64,000 bases of DNA from Streptomyces sp. SID12501 (GTDB lineage: Bacteria; Actinomycetota; Actinomycetes; Streptomycetales; Streptomycetaceae): NCBI RefSeq assembly GCF_010550245.1, contig NZ_JAAGLU010000011.1:1-64000 (forward strand), written 5' to 3'. The position numbers and the translations under genes were made by a program. Within the stretch, counting starts at the first letter, position 1, and every line of letters starts with the position of its first letter. The notes beneath the pieces are model-generated. The model worked only from the letters and a program-made list of their open reading frames with translations, was not told the DNA's origin and made no database searches. Below are positions 8,600 to 17,239 of the stretch, in pieces.

Positions 8600-10966
8600 A
8601 TGGAAGGTCGTGACCTGGTGCGTTCGGTGAAGGCGGTCGGTTCGGCGGGGGCGGCCCAGGGGTTGCGTACCGTGCGGGCCGCCTGGCGCCGGAGGCGTGC
8701 CGACGCCGCCGGGCTGCCGCCGCGGGGTGCCGAGCTGGCGCGGGTGCCCGGGCCCGTGCGAGACGTCGAGCCGGGGCCCGGTGGTGGTGTCGTCCGGTTC
8801 GCGAGGTCAGAGCTGCGGATCGTCGTCGCCGTCAACGGGGCGCTCTTCTGGGGCTGGGACGGGGCCGGTCCCGAGCCGTCGTACGCACTCGCCGGCCGCT
8901 GTCCGGAGCCGGATCCCCGGGCGTCGCTGGAGCCGGACACGGACGGCGGCTGGCGGGTCGTGGCCGAGCGGGTGACGGTCGTGGTCTCGCGGCACGGTGC
9001 GGTGGAAGTGCTCACCCCCGGAGGGGTGAGCCTGCGACGGGAGCTGCCGCCTCGCTGGTGGGAACCCGTGGGCGGTGGCACGAGCCGCTGGACTCAGCGC
9101 TCCGAGGTGGCCGCGGACGCGCGGTTCTTCGGGCTCGGCGGGCGCGCCTCGGGACCGCGGTTGCGCGACGGAACGTACCGCCTGTGGAACACGGATCCCG
9201 GTCGCGCCTTCGGTCCCGGCGACGATCCGTCGCCCATCACCATGCCGGTGCAGTTGGTGGTGGCCGACGCGGCGACCCATCTGGTGTTCCAGGACACCTC
9301 CTGGGACGGCACGGTGACACTGCGGGAGGGTGCGGAGGGCGCGGGTTCGGGGCATGACCGGGCCGGCACGTCCGAGCTGCGGATGGACGGCGGGCCGCTG
9401 CGCTGCTGGATGATGGTGGGCACCCCCGCGCGCGTGCTGCACACCTGGGCCACGCTCACGGGTGCGCCCGCGCTGCCGCCCTCGTGGGCGCTGGGCCACC
9501 ACCACGCGCGCCGGGGCCTCGGCGGCGAGCAGGAGGCGCGGCGGATCGTCGCGGGCCATCAGGAGCACGACCTGCCGCTCGACGCGGTCCATCTCGGCAT
9601 CGACCACTTCGACGGGCACCAGGTGTTCACCGTCGACGCGGAGCGGTTCCCGAAACTGCCGACCCTCGCCGAGGATCTGCGGCGCGACGGCATACGTCTG
9701 GTGTCGGTCGTCGGCCCCGCGGTCAGGGCCGAGCCGGGCGACACCGTGTACGACAGCGGGAGCGCCGAGGACGCGTTCGTACGGGACGCGTCGGGGCGGC
9801 TCGTACGGGGAGTCGCGTGGCCCGGGGACTCGGTCTACCCCGACTTCACGCACGCGCGCGTGCGTGCCTGGTGGGGCCGGCTGTACGAGGAGCGGCTCGG
9901 GCAGGGATTCGCCGGTTTCTGGCACGACATGGACGAGCCCACGTCCTTCACCGCTTTCGGAGAGTCGACCCTGCCGCGTTCCGCCCGCCACGGACTGGAG
10001 GGGCACGGCGGCGACCATCGCGAGGCGCACAACGTGTACGCCCTGTGCATGGCCCAGGCCGCCTACGAGGGGCTGCGTGAACTTGCGCCGGAGGAGCGGC
10101 CGTTCATGTTCTCCCGGTCCGGCTGGGCCGGTATGCAGCGCTACGGAGGGGCGTGGTCCGGGGAGGTGGCGACAGGCTGGCCGGGGCTGCGGGCGTCGCT
10201 GTCGCTGGTCATGGGCCTCGGGCTGTGCGGAGTGCCCTACTCGGGCACTGATGTGGGCGGCTTCGACGGGAGCCCGTCGCCGGAGCTGTATCTGCGATGG
10301 TTCCAACTGGGCGCCTGTCTGCCCTTGTTCCGCACGCACGCGAGTCTGCGGGCTGGGCGCAGGGAGCCCTGGGAGTTCGGTGCGGACGTCCTGGCACACG
10401 CGCGCGTGGCACTCGTCGAACGCCGGCGTCTGCAGCCGTATTTCATGACGCTGGCGCATCTGGCGCGCCTCACGGGAGCGCCCTATGTGCGGCCGTTGTG
10501 GTGGGAGGCGCCCGAGGAGCGCGCTCTGCGCGACTGCGAGGACGCCTTCCTGCTGGGTGACTGTCTTCTGGTGGCGCCGGTGCTCCACCCTGGTGCGGAC
10601 CGGCGGGCGGTGCGGCTGCCGCGCGGGCGCTGGTACGACACGGTGACGGAGCAGGCGTACGAGGGGCCCTGTCAGGTGCTGGTCGACGCCCCCTTGTCGC
10701 GGATTCCGGTTCTCGCGCGCGCGGGCGCCGTCGTGCCTGTGCGGGGCGACGACGGCGGCCTGGAGCTGGAGGTCTGGGCGCCCGCCCGCGGACATACCGG
10801 GGGCGGGCTTGTGGTGCAGGACGCGGGTGACGGGTGGGCGGAGCCGGAGGTCGAGCGGTACGTCACGCGCTGGGAGGGGCGTCGAGTGGTCGTGGAGCGG
10901 GAGGGGGAGGACGGCGTGAGCGAGTCGCCCCATCCCGTGCGCGTACGAGGACTCGACGGGCGCTGA
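8600..10966 (+). CDS. Glycoside hydrolase family 31 (alpha-glucosidase-like)
   Basis: A 788-residue GH31 enzyme without a signal peptide, so cytoplasmic. Expected reaction: retaining hydrolysis of terminal alpha-glycosidic bonds in oligosaccharides. The (beta/alpha)8 core is evident. The nucleophile block reads GFWHDMDEPTSF with Asp443 as nucleophile. The acid/base block reads RSGWAGMQRYGGAWSGEV, where most GH31 enzymes have Gly-Asp, so Glu522 replaces the usual acid/base Asp. DVGGFDGSP follows and is typical. Beta-sandwich domains flank the barrel. Start ATG 8600 (MEGRDLVRS) is chosen; an in-frame upstream start at 8561 exists. Divergent from acetoacetyl-CoA synthetase and six bases from the convergent Nudix gene. 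Confidence 0.85.
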   Translation: MEGRDLVRSVKAVGSAGAAQGLRTVRAAWRRRRADAAGLPPRGAELARVPGPVRDVEPGPGGGVVRFARSELRIVVAVNGALFWGWDGAGPEPSYALAGRCPEPDPRASLEPDTDGGWRVVAERVTVVVSRHGAVEVLTPGGVSLRRELPPRWWEPVGGGTSRWTQRSEVAADARFFGLGGRASGPRLRDGTYRLWNTDPGRAFGPGDDPSPITMPVQLVVADAATHLVFQDTSWDGTVTLREGAEGAGSGHDRAGTSELRMDGGPLRCWMMVGTPARVLHTWATLTGAPALPPSWALGHHHARRGLGGEQEARRIVAGHQEHDLPLDAVHLGIDHFDGHQVFTVDAERFPKLPTLAEDLRRDGIRLVSVVGPAVRAEPGDTVYDSGSAEDAFVRDASGRLVRGVAWPGDSVYPDFTHARVRAWWGRLYEERLGQGFAGFWHDMDEPTSFTAFGESTLPRSARHGLEGHGGDHREAHNVYALCMAQAAYEGLRELAPEERPFMFSRSGWAGMQRYGGAWSGEVATGWPGLRASLSLVMGLGLCGVPYSGTDVGGFDGSPSPELYLRWFQLGACLPLFRTHASLRAGRREPWEFGADVLAHARVALVERRRLQPYFMTLAHLARLTGAPYVRPLWWEAPEERALRDCEDAFLLGDCLLVAPVLHPGADRRAVRLPRGRWYDTVTEQAYEGPCQVLVDAPLSRIPVLARAGAVVPVRGDDGGLELEVWAPARGHTGGGLVVQDAGDGWAEPEVERYVTRWEGRRVVVEREGEDGVSESPHPVRVRGLDGR

Positions 10967-10972
10967 GCGGGC

Positions 10973-11506
10973 TCAGTATCGGCCCTCGAACCAGGCGCGT
11001 ACGGCCACTGTGTGCAGCGGGAAGGCGAGCTCCTCCGGCCTGCGCAGAAGGTGCCAGCCGTCGGTCTCGTCCGTGGGTTCGGACCGCGGCAGCTGGTCGG
11101 CGGGGCGTTCCGGCAGGGTTCCGAAGAGCAGCAGGTGCCCGTCGGGCGAGCTCATCGCGTCGACGAGCCGGACGTCGCGGCTCGCCGCCTCGATGCCTGT
11201 CTCCTCCCTGAGTTCACGGACAGCGGTCTGCCGCCAGTCCTCGCCATGGTCGACGAACCCGCCGGGCAGGGCGGTGCCTCCGCGCGCGGGGGCGATGGTT
11301 CGGGTGATGACGACCAGGGCGGCCCCCTTGGTGTCGTACACGGGCTGGAGTGCCACTGCGACGGGCAGCGGGTTGCGGTAGGCCACGGTGCCGCAGGCGG
11401 GGCAGGTGCGGGGCCAGCCGGAAACGCCCTCTCCGTAGGGCGCTCCGCAGCTCGAACAGTGGGAGCCCGGCGCGGAGTTGTCGGTTGATAGTTGTTTTAC
11501 GGACAC
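10973..11506 (-). CDS. Nudix hydrolase with N-terminal zinc ribbon
   Basis: The 177-residue protein is a Nudix diphosphatase. It has the complete box GX5EX7REUXEEXGU at residues 83-105 (G83, E89, R97, E98, E101, E102, G104). The N-terminus carries a zinc ribbon: Cys17/Cys20 (CSSC) and Cys35/Cys38 (CPAC). This arrangement is seen in NudC-like and ADP-ribose/NADH-type Nudix proteins, but the NADH pyrophosphatase signature tail is absent, so the substrate stays open (nucleoside diphosphate derivative). ATG 11506 is the start. It is divergent from the DUF35 gene; the 222-bp gap contains a strong hairpin. Confidence 0.85.
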   Translation of the reverse strand: MSVKQLSTDNSAPGSHCSSCGAPYGEGVSGWPRTCPACGTVAYRNPLPVAVALQPVYDTKGAALVVITRTIAPARGGTALPGGFVDHGEDWRQTAVRELREETGIEAASRDVRLVDAMSSPDGHLLLFGTLPERPADQLPRSEPTDETDGWHLLRRPEELAFPLHTVAVRAWFEGRY

Positions 11507-11570
11507 GCGGCGGACTGTATCCGATCATGCGGACGGAGACCGTCCGGGGGCGCCTCGGGACCTTGCCGTG

Positions 11571-11619
11571 CGGTAGGGACGGCCGGAACCACCCCCGTGG
11601 ACCCCGGCCGTCCCTACCG
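11571..11619. repeat. 16-bp perfect inverted repeat in a divergent intergenic region
   Basis: CGGTAGGGACGGCCGG (11571-11586) and CCGGCCGTCCCTACCG (11604-11619) pair perfectly around a 17-nt loop that itself holds CCAC/GTGG. It looks like a terminator stem but lies between divergently transcribed genes (starts 11506 and 11729), where no transcript should end unless a leader or small RNA is made. Confidence 0.6.
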
Positions 11620-11728
11620 ATACGACGACGCGCACAGGGCGTGCGCGGTTCTGTGCGACGGCTGCCCAATCCGGGGTGATCGTGCCACACTTCTGACGTT
11701 CCGTCAGATCCAGGTCTCTGGAGGGGAT

Positions 11729-12175
11729 GTGGCACGCGTCCGTACACCTGTGGTCGCCGGGTGGTTCACGGAGGACGGGGACGGCTTCCGGCTCCTCGGC
11801 ACCCGTTGCTCGGCCTGCGCCTCGGTCTTCTTCCCTCGCGAGGATGTCCACTGCCGCAATCCGGGCTGCCGGGGCGGCCAGTTGGACGAGGTTCCGCTGT
11901 CCAGACGTGGGCGCGTCTGGTCGTACACCGACGGTCGATACCGGCCTCCGTCACCGTATGTGACCGATCCGGAACTTCCGTGGGAGCCGTACGCGTTGAT
12001 CGCTGTGGAGCTGGAGTCCGAGCGGATGGTGGTACTGGGACAGGCAGTTCCCGGGGTCACCGTCGCCGATCTGACGGTGGGCATGGAGGTGGAGGTCGTC
12101 CCGGGTGTGCTCCACGAGGACGCGGAGACGACCTGGACGACCTGGCACTGGCGGCCGACGGGGGCGGTGAGATGA
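11729..12175 (+). CDS. DUF35 OB-fold protein with rubredoxin-like zinc ribbon (acyl-CoA partner)
   Basis: A 148-residue protein with an N-terminal zinc ribbon (Cys27, Cys30, Cys42, Cys47; CSAC and HCRNPGC) followed by an OB fold containing GRVWSYT and PWEPYALIAVEL. This is the DUF35/ChsH2 family, whose members bind acyl-CoA and act as obligate partners of thiolase-like enzymes. Start GTG 11729 lies just behind GGAGGGG (11720-11726). An open frame runs upstream but has no family similarity. The stop overlaps the next start (ATGA at 12172-12175), so the two products are translationally coupled and probably form a complex. Confidence 0.85.
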   Translation: MARVRTPVVAGWFTEDGDGFRLLGTRCSACASVFFPREDVHCRNPGCRGGQLDEVPLSRRGRVWSYTDGRYRPPSPYVTDPELPWEPYALIAVELESERMVVLGQAVPGVTVADLTVGMEVEVVPGVLHEDAETTWTTWHWRPTGAVR

Positions 12176-13362
12176 CCGGAGAGGTGGCAGTGCTCGGCGT
12201 GGGCATGCACCCCTGGGGCAAGTGGGGGCGCGGCTTCACCGAGTACGGCACGGCCGCCGCGCGCGCGGCGCTCGCCGACGCGGGGGTCGACTGGCGGAAC
12301 GTCGACTCGGTCGTCGGGGCGGACACCGTGCGCGGCGGCTATCCCGGGTATGTGGCGGGGGCGACGTTCGCCAAGGCGCTGGGCTGGCAGGGCGCCCGGG
12401 TGACCAGCGTGTACGCGGCGTGCGCGTCCGGGGCGCAGGCGGTCGCCGTGGCACGCGCGCAGATCCTCGCCGGGCTCGCGGAGGTGGTGCTCGTCGTGGG
12501 CGCGGACTCGGCGCCGAAGGGATTCTTCCGGCCGGCCGGCGGGGACCGGTCCGACGATCCGGACTGGCTGCGGTTCCGGGTCCTGGGGGCGACGAACCCG
12601 ACGTACTTCGGGTTGTACGCGCGGCGTCGGATGACCCTGCACGGCGACACCCTGGAGGACTTCGCGCAGGTCAAGGTGAAGAACGCGGCCCTGGGTGCCC
12701 TCAACCCGAACGCGCGCTACCGCAAGCGGGTGACCGCCGACGAGGTCGCCGCGTCCGCGGTGGTCGCCGATCCGCTTCGGCTGCTCGACATCTGCGCCAC
12801 CTCGGACGGCGGGGCCGCGCTGGTGCTGACCGGCATGGAGTTCGCGCGCCGGCACGGGGTGGCGGAGCCGGTGCGGATCCGGGCGGTGTCCACGGTGACA
12901 CCGCGGTACCCGACCACCGTCCTGGACCTGCCGGACATCGCCACGGACTCGGCGGCGACGGTGGAGCCGACGGGTGGGACCTTCCGGGCGTCGATCGCAC
13001 GCGCGGCCTACGAGGAGGCGGGCATCGGCCCCGAGGACCTCTCCCTGGCCGAGGTCTACGACCTGTCCACGGCCCTGGAGTTGCAGTGGTACGAGGATCT
13101 GGGTCTGTGCGACGAGGGCGAGGCGGCGAAGCTGCTCCGGGAGGGCGCGACGGCCCTGGGCGGGCGCATACCCGTCAACACCAGCGGCGGCCTCGCCTCC
13201 TTCGGAGAGGCCGTCCCCGCGCAGGCCATAGCCCAGGTGTGCGAGCTGACATGGCAGTTGCGGGGCGACTCCGGTGACCGGCAGGTCGCGAGGGCGCGTG
13301 TGGGCATCACGGCCAACCAGGGTCTGTTCGGGCACGGTTCCTCCGTGATCGCGGTGCGGTGA
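12172..13362 (+). CDS. Thiolase-fold lipid-transfer protein (Ltp2-like) paired with DUF35 protein
   Basis: A 396-residue protein of the nonspecific lipid-transfer/SCP2-type thiolase family. The nucleophile Cys84 is present in YAACASGAQA. The later thiolase motif, usually NxxGG...GHP, reads NTSGGLASFGEAVP, so the catalytic His is missing; NQGLFGHGSS closes the protein. Loss of that His is typical of thiolase-fold retro-aldolases such as Ltp2, which remove propionyl-CoA from steroid side chains together with a DUF35 partner. A C-C bond lyase or acyl-CoA thiolysis role is therefore plausible, but no steroid genes are nearby. Coupled to the DUF35 gene by a 4-bp overlap; a strong terminator follows. 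Confidence 0.8.
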   Translation: MTGEVAVLGVGMHPWGKWGRGFTEYGTAAARAALADAGVDWRNVDSVVGADTVRGGYPGYVAGATFAKALGWQGARVTSVYAACASGAQAVAVARAQILAGLAEVVLVVGADSAPKGFFRPAGGDRSDDPDWLRFRVLGATNPTYFGLYARRRMTLHGDTLEDFAQVKVKNAALGALNPNARYRKRVTADEVAASAVVADPLRLLDICATSDGGAALVLTGMEFARRHGVAEPVRIRAVSTVTPRYPTTVLDLPDIATDSAATVEPTGGTFRASIARAAYEEAGIGPEDLSLAEVYDLSTALELQWYEDLGLCDEGEAAKLLREGATALGGRIPVNTSGGLASFGEAVPAQAIAQVCELTWQLRGDSGDRQVARARVGITANQGLFGHGSSVIAVR

Positions 13363-13377
13363 TGCACACATAGGTGT

Positions 13378-13410
13378 TCCCGGCCGTGCGCGGTACACGC
13401 ACGGCCGGGA
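13378..13410 (+). terminator. Terminator after the DUF35-thiolase operon
   Basis: TCCCGGCCGTGCG (13378-13390) pairs perfectly with CGCACGGCCGGGA (13398-13410) across a 7-nt loop, 15 bp after the thiolase stop codon. Confidence 0.75.
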
Positions 13411-13419
13411 ATCGCCACG

Positions 13420-13916
13420 CCGGACGGACACTCCCCGTTGCGCCTGCCCGCCGGTCGGCAACCGGGAGGCTGCTGCCGGTCCACGTCAACGTGTTCGCCG
13501 ACGGCGACCCGCCGCGCACGGTCGTCGACCGGCATGGGCGGTATGTGGGCGTCGTACAGCCGGCGGCTCTCGTACAAGCGCTCGCCGAGAGCCGGGGCGA
13601 GGAGGCGGCGTGGCTCGATCCGCTGACGCGGCTGCCCGGTTCGGACGCGATCACCGGGTGGTGGACCAACGGATCGCGCACGAGCGGGCGTTCGCGCCGA
13701 GCCGACTGGACGTCGGCCACTTCGAACGGGTCAACGACGGTGCCGGGTTCGCGGCCGGTGACGAGCCGGGGCGAGTCCCTCGACGGAGCGGATTGGGTGC
13801 TCGCACGGGCAGGTATCCCGGGCACGGGATCCGGCAGGGTCCGGGAACGGCTCCCGCCCAGGCGGGGTGAGGGCGGCGGGACGACCGGCATCGGCGGAGA
13901 AGCCGCCGCACGGTGA
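13420..13916 (+). pseudogene. Decayed CBS-GGDEF (diguanylate-cyclase-like) gene relic
   Basis: Two plus-strand frames must be joined to see this. The first (about 13434-13660) reads VVDRHGRYVGVVQPAALVQA, a CBS-domain-like segment, then WLDPLTRLPGSDAI, the typical opening of a GGDEF domain. The frame then changes near 13655-13665, and the second frame continues FAPSRLDVGHFERVNDGAG then FAAGDE (to about 13755), matching the (D/H)xDxFKxxND...GxxxGD core of GGDEF domains. After this no GGDEF signature or further domain is recognisable, and no start codon or ribosome site fits. Active enzymes of this family make cyclic di-GMP; this copy is broken. Confidence 0.55.
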
Positions 13917-14231
13917 CCGTCGCCGCGTCCCCCGAGAACCGAGCGCCTCAACCATTGTCGTCGGCGACCTTGACGCCCACAGGACGTCGGAGAACACTTC
14001 CGGTGTCAGTCGGCATCGCCGCACATTCTCGGCGTATTCAGACAATGCGCCGTGCGGGCCCCCTCTGAGCCACGGGCCCTTCCCTGCGTGCGATTCGGCT
14101 GCGGCAGCATGCTCGTCACGGACGCCGGATGGGCGCGGGAGCTCCCCGCCCTCGGCTGAAGTAGCCATGGGAACGCACTCTGCAAGGTCGACCGGGGCCG
14201 GATCGCCCCGGGCGAGGGCCCAGGAGCCGCC
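13917..14231 (+). other. Upstream region of glpF without recognisable gene
   Basis: 315 bp with no credible coding frame. A gylR-type regulator, which usually precedes glycerol operons in Streptomyces, is not present. A promoter for glpF must lie here, but I could not assign -35/-10 elements with confidence. The glpF Shine-Dalgarno AGGAG is at 14221-14225. Confidence 0.4.
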
Positions 14232-14957
14232 ATGAGCAATGGGGACATCTTTGTCGGCGAGATCATAGGTACAGCGATTCTGATCCTCTTCGGCGCCGGC
14301 GTGGTAGCCGCTGTCGTACTGAACTACTCCAAGGCGAAGGACGCCGGCTGGGTCGTCATCACGTTCGGCTGGGGCTTCGGTGTACTCGCCGGGGCGTACA
14401 CCGCCGCGCCCCTGTCCGGAGGGCATCTCAACCCCGCGGTGACGATCGGGATCGCCGTCGACACCGGGGAGTGGGACAAGGTGCCCTTCTACATCGCCGG
14501 ACAGATGGTCGGCGCCTTCCTCGGCGCGATCCTGTGCTGGCTGGTCTACTACGCCCAGTTCCAGGCCAACACGGAGGAGGAGATCGCCCAGCCCACGCTC
14601 GGGATCTTCTCCACTACGCCCACGATCCGCCATCCCGTGGCGAACCTCGTCACCGAGATCATCGCGACCATGGCGCTGGTTCTGCCGATCCTCGCATTCG
14701 GTCTGACCAAAGGGCTCGGCGAGTCCGGCACAGCGATCCTGATCGTCTCCTTCCTGGTGGTCGGCATAGGTCTGTCGCTCGGCGGTCCCACGGGGTACGC
14801 CATCAACCCGGCCCGTGACCTGGGCCCGCGCATCGCCCACGCCCTGCTCCCGATCCCCAACAAGGGGACCTCGGACTGGAGTTACGCGTGGATCCCGGTG
14901 GTGGGGCCGCTGATCGGCGGCGCGCTGGCGGGGATCGTCTTCAACGCGGCCTTCTGA
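14232..14957 (+). CDS. glpF: Glycerol uptake facilitator (aquaglyceroporin, MIP family)
   Basis: A 241-residue membrane channel that passes glycerol by facilitated diffusion. Six transmembrane helices and both half-helix pore motifs are visible: HLNPAVT (Asn67) and [10 protein letters not shown] (Asn192). Asp196 in NPARD is the residue that marks glycerol facilitators rather than water-selective aquaporins. Start ATG 14232 follows AGGAG. glpK starts 56 bp downstream, which traps imported glycerol as glycerol-3-phosphate. Confidence 0.93.
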   Translation: MSNGDIFVGEIIGTAILILFGAGVVAAVVLNYSKAKDAGWVVITFGWGFGVLAGAYTAAPLSGGHLNPAVTIGIAVDTGEWDKVPFYIAGQMVGAFLGAILCWLVYYAQFQANTEEEIAQPTLGIFSTTPTIRHPVANLVTEIIATMALVLPILAFGLTKGLGESGTAILIVSFLVVGIGLSLGGPTGYAINPARDLGPRIAHALLPIPNKGTSDWSYAWIPVVGPLIGGALAGIVFNAAF

Positions 14958-15013
14958 CGCGCACGCGCGTGCCGGGGCCGCAGACTTCCGGAGCTTCCCA
15001 CGAAGGGGACGTC

Positions 15014-16525
15014 ATGACGGACAAGTTCGTCGCCGCGATCGACCAGGGCACCACATCCAGTCGCTGCATCGTCTTCAACCACGACGGCGCGATCGTCGCC
15101 GTCGACCAGCGCGAGCACCGCCAGATCTTCCCCAAGCCCGGGTGGGTGGAACACGACGCCACCGAGATCTGGTCGAAGGTCCAGGCAGTGGTCGCAGGCG
15201 CACTCGCCAAAGCCGGGCTGCGCGCCGACCAGCTCAGCGCACTCGGTATCACCAACCAGCGCGAGACGACGGTCCTGTGGGACCGCGCCACGGGCAAGCC
15301 GGTGCACAACGCGATCGTCTGGCAGGACACGCGTACGGCCGCGCTCTGCCACGAACTCGGCGGCACCGACGGGCAGGATCGTTTCCGCGAGCAGACCGGG
15401 CTGCCCCTGGCCAGCTATTTCTCCGGCCCGAAGGCGGCCTGGCTGCTGGACAACGTGCCGGGCCTGCGTGCCCGCGCCGAGCGCGGCGAGATCGCCTTCG
15501 GCACCATCGACTCCTGGCTGATCTGGAACCTGACGGGCGGCACGGACGGCGGACGGCACGTCACCGACGTGACCAACGCCGGCCGCACCATGCTGATGGA
15601 CCTGGAGACCCTCCAATGGGACGCGTCCATCCTGGCCGCGATGAACGTCCCCGAGAAGATCCTCCCCGAGATCAGGTCCTCGGCCGAGGTGTACGGCACC
15701 GGGGTGGGCCAGCTCGCGGGTGTCCCCGTGGCCTCCGCGCTGGGCGACCAGCAGGCCGCGGTGTTCGGCCAGGCCTGCTACGACGTGGGGACGGCCAAGA
15801 ACACGTACGGCACCGGCAGTTTCCTGCTGCTCAACACCGGCAACCGGCCCGTTCCCTCCAAGAACGGTCTGCTGACCACGATGGGTTACAAGATCGGCGG
15901 CGAGGCTCCCGTCTACTGCCTCGAAGGGTCCATCGCGATCACCGGTGCACTGGTGCAGTGGTTCCGCGACCAGCTCGGCATCATCCGTACCGCCGACGAG
16001 ATCGAGACGCTCGCGGCGAGCGTCGACGACAACGGCGGCGCGTACATCGTGCCCGCGTTCTCCGGCCTGTTCGCGCCCTACTGGCGCTCCGACGCGCGCG
16101 GGGTGGTCACCGGTCTCACGCGGTACGTCACCAAGGGGCATCTGGCGCGCGCGGTGCTGGAGGCGACGAGCTGGCAGACGCGGGAGGTCGTGGACGCCAT
16201 GTTCCAGGACTCCGGGGTGAGCATCACGACCCTGAAGGTGGACGGCGGGATGACGAAGAACAACCTGTTGATGCAGCACCAGGCGGACGTCCTCGGGGTG
16301 CCGGTCATCCGTCCGAAGGTCTCCGAGACGACCTGCCTGGGAGCGGCCTACGCGGCCGGGCTGGCGACCGGGGTGTGGAACGACCTCGACGAGCTGAAGT
16401 CGCACTGGCAGAAGGACGTCGAGTGGACGCCCGCCATGGAGGCGTCGGTCCGCGACCGCGAGTACCACAACTGGCGCAAGGCCGTGGAGAAGAGCTTCGG
16501 CTGGGAGGAGGACGGCCGGGGCTAG
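15014..16525 (+). CDS. glpK: Glycerol kinase
   Basis: A 503-residue FGGY-family kinase that converts glycerol and ATP to sn-glycerol-3-phosphate. Motifs: [12 protein letters not shown] near the N-terminus (Asp10), the substrate-site region [37 protein letters not shown] and the FGGY signature region [17 protein letters not shown] followed by [14 protein letters not shown]. Length matches GlpK. The ATG at 15014 has AAGGGGA upstream. Together with glpF this is a minimal glycerol-uptake operon, but no glycerol-3-phosphate dehydrogenase (glpD) or gylR is adjacent, unlike the gyl operon of S. coelicolor. It may be a second glpFK copy or a rearranged gyl locus. Confidence 0.95.
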   Translation: MTDKFVAAIDQGTTSSRCIVFNHDGAIVAVDQREHRQIFPKPGWVEHDATEIWSKVQAVVAGALAKAGLRADQLSALGITNQRETTVLWDRATGKPVHNAIVWQDTRTAALCHELGGTDGQDRFREQTGLPLASYFSGPKAAWLLDNVPGLRARAERGEIAFGTIDSWLIWNLTGGTDGGRHVTDVTNAGRTMLMDLETLQWDASILAAMNVPEKILPEIRSSAEVYGTGVGQLAGVPVASALGDQQAAVFGQACYDVGTAKNTYGTGSFLLLNTGNRPVPSKNGLLTTMGYKIGGEAPVYCLEGSIAITGALVQWFRDQLGIIRTADEIETLAASVDDNGGAYIVPAFSGLFAPYWRSDARGVVTGLTRYVTKGHLARAVLEATSWQTREVVDAMFQDSGVSITTLKVDGGMTKNNLLMQHQADVLGVPVIRPKVSETTCLGAAYAAGLATGVWNDLDELKSHWQKDVEWTPAMEASVRDREYHNWRKAVEKSFGWEEDGRG

Positions 16526-16573
16526 GGTCACCCCTCGCAGGACACGTCCACGCGCGCGCGTGCCTTCGGACCG

Positions 16574-16607
16574 CGGCCCGTACCCCGGTCGGCGGGGGTA
16601 CGGGCCG
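16574..16607. terminator. Bidirectional terminator between glpK and cvnD
   Basis: CGGCCCGTACCCC (16574-16586) pairs perfectly with GGGGTACGGGCCG (16595-16607), 8-nt loop, midway between the convergent stops at 16525 and 16634. Confidence 0.75.
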
Positions 16608-16633
16608 TGCACGTGCGGGGCGGTGAAGAGCTG

Positions 16634-17239
16634 TCAGGTGGTGACGGTCGCCCGGCGGTCGGCCGCGTACGCCATCGCGTGCTGGACGACTCCGATGAGG
16701 ACCTCCTTGACCGACTCCCGGTTGCGCGCGTCGCACAGCACGAGCGGCACGTTGGGGTCGAGGTCGAGCGCCGCCCGGACGGAATCCGACGGGTAACGGG
16801 ACGCTCCGTCGAAGCAGTTGACGCCGACCAGGAAGGGTATGGAGCGCCGCTCGAAGTAGTCGACCGCGGCGAAGCTGTCCTCCAGGCGGCGGGTGTCGGC
16901 GAGGACGACCGCGCCGAGCGCACCGGTGGCGAGCTCGTCCCACAGGAACCAGAAGCGGTCCTGTCCGGGCGTCCCGAAGAGGTACAGCACGAGGTCCTCG
17001 CGAAGGGTGATGCGGCCGAAGTCCATGGCCACGGTGGTGGTGTTCTTGCCCTCCACCCCTCTGATGTCGTCGACCGGGCGGCCCGCCTCGGTGAGCAACT
17101 CCTCGGTGCGCAACGGCTTGATCTCACTGACCGCGCCGACGAGGGTCGTCTTGCCCGCACCGAATCCGCCGGCCACGAGGATCTTGAGCGTGACGGGCTC
17201 GACCGGGGGCTTGCCGCGCTCAGAACGCCCGAAGATCAT
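16634..17239 (-). CDS. cvnD: Conservon GTPase CvnD
   Basis: A 201-residue Ras-like GTPase of the actinomycete conservon system, thought to associate with the membrane sensor CvnA through CvnB and CvnC, in a manner loosely resembling a G-protein-coupled receptor complex. P-loop AGGFGAGKTT (residues 23-32), switch region LFGTPGQDRFWFLWDEL, and NCFDG in place of NKxD for the base-recognition motif. The start ATG 17239 (MIFGRSERGKPP) overlaps by four bases (ATGA) the end of a small upstream frame. It is the last gene of the operon; the P450 gene (cvnE) that follows in some conservons is absent here. Confidence 0.88.
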   Translation of the reverse strand: MIFGRSERGKPPVEPVTLKILVAGGFGAGKTTLVGAVSEIKPLRTEELLTEAGRPVDDIRGVEGKNTTTVAMDFGRITLREDLVLYLFGTPGQDRFWFLWDELATGALGAVVLADTRRLEDSFAAVDYFERRSIPFLVGVNCFDGASRYPSDSVRAALDLDPNVPLVLCDARNRESVKEVLIGVVQHAMAYAADRRATVTT

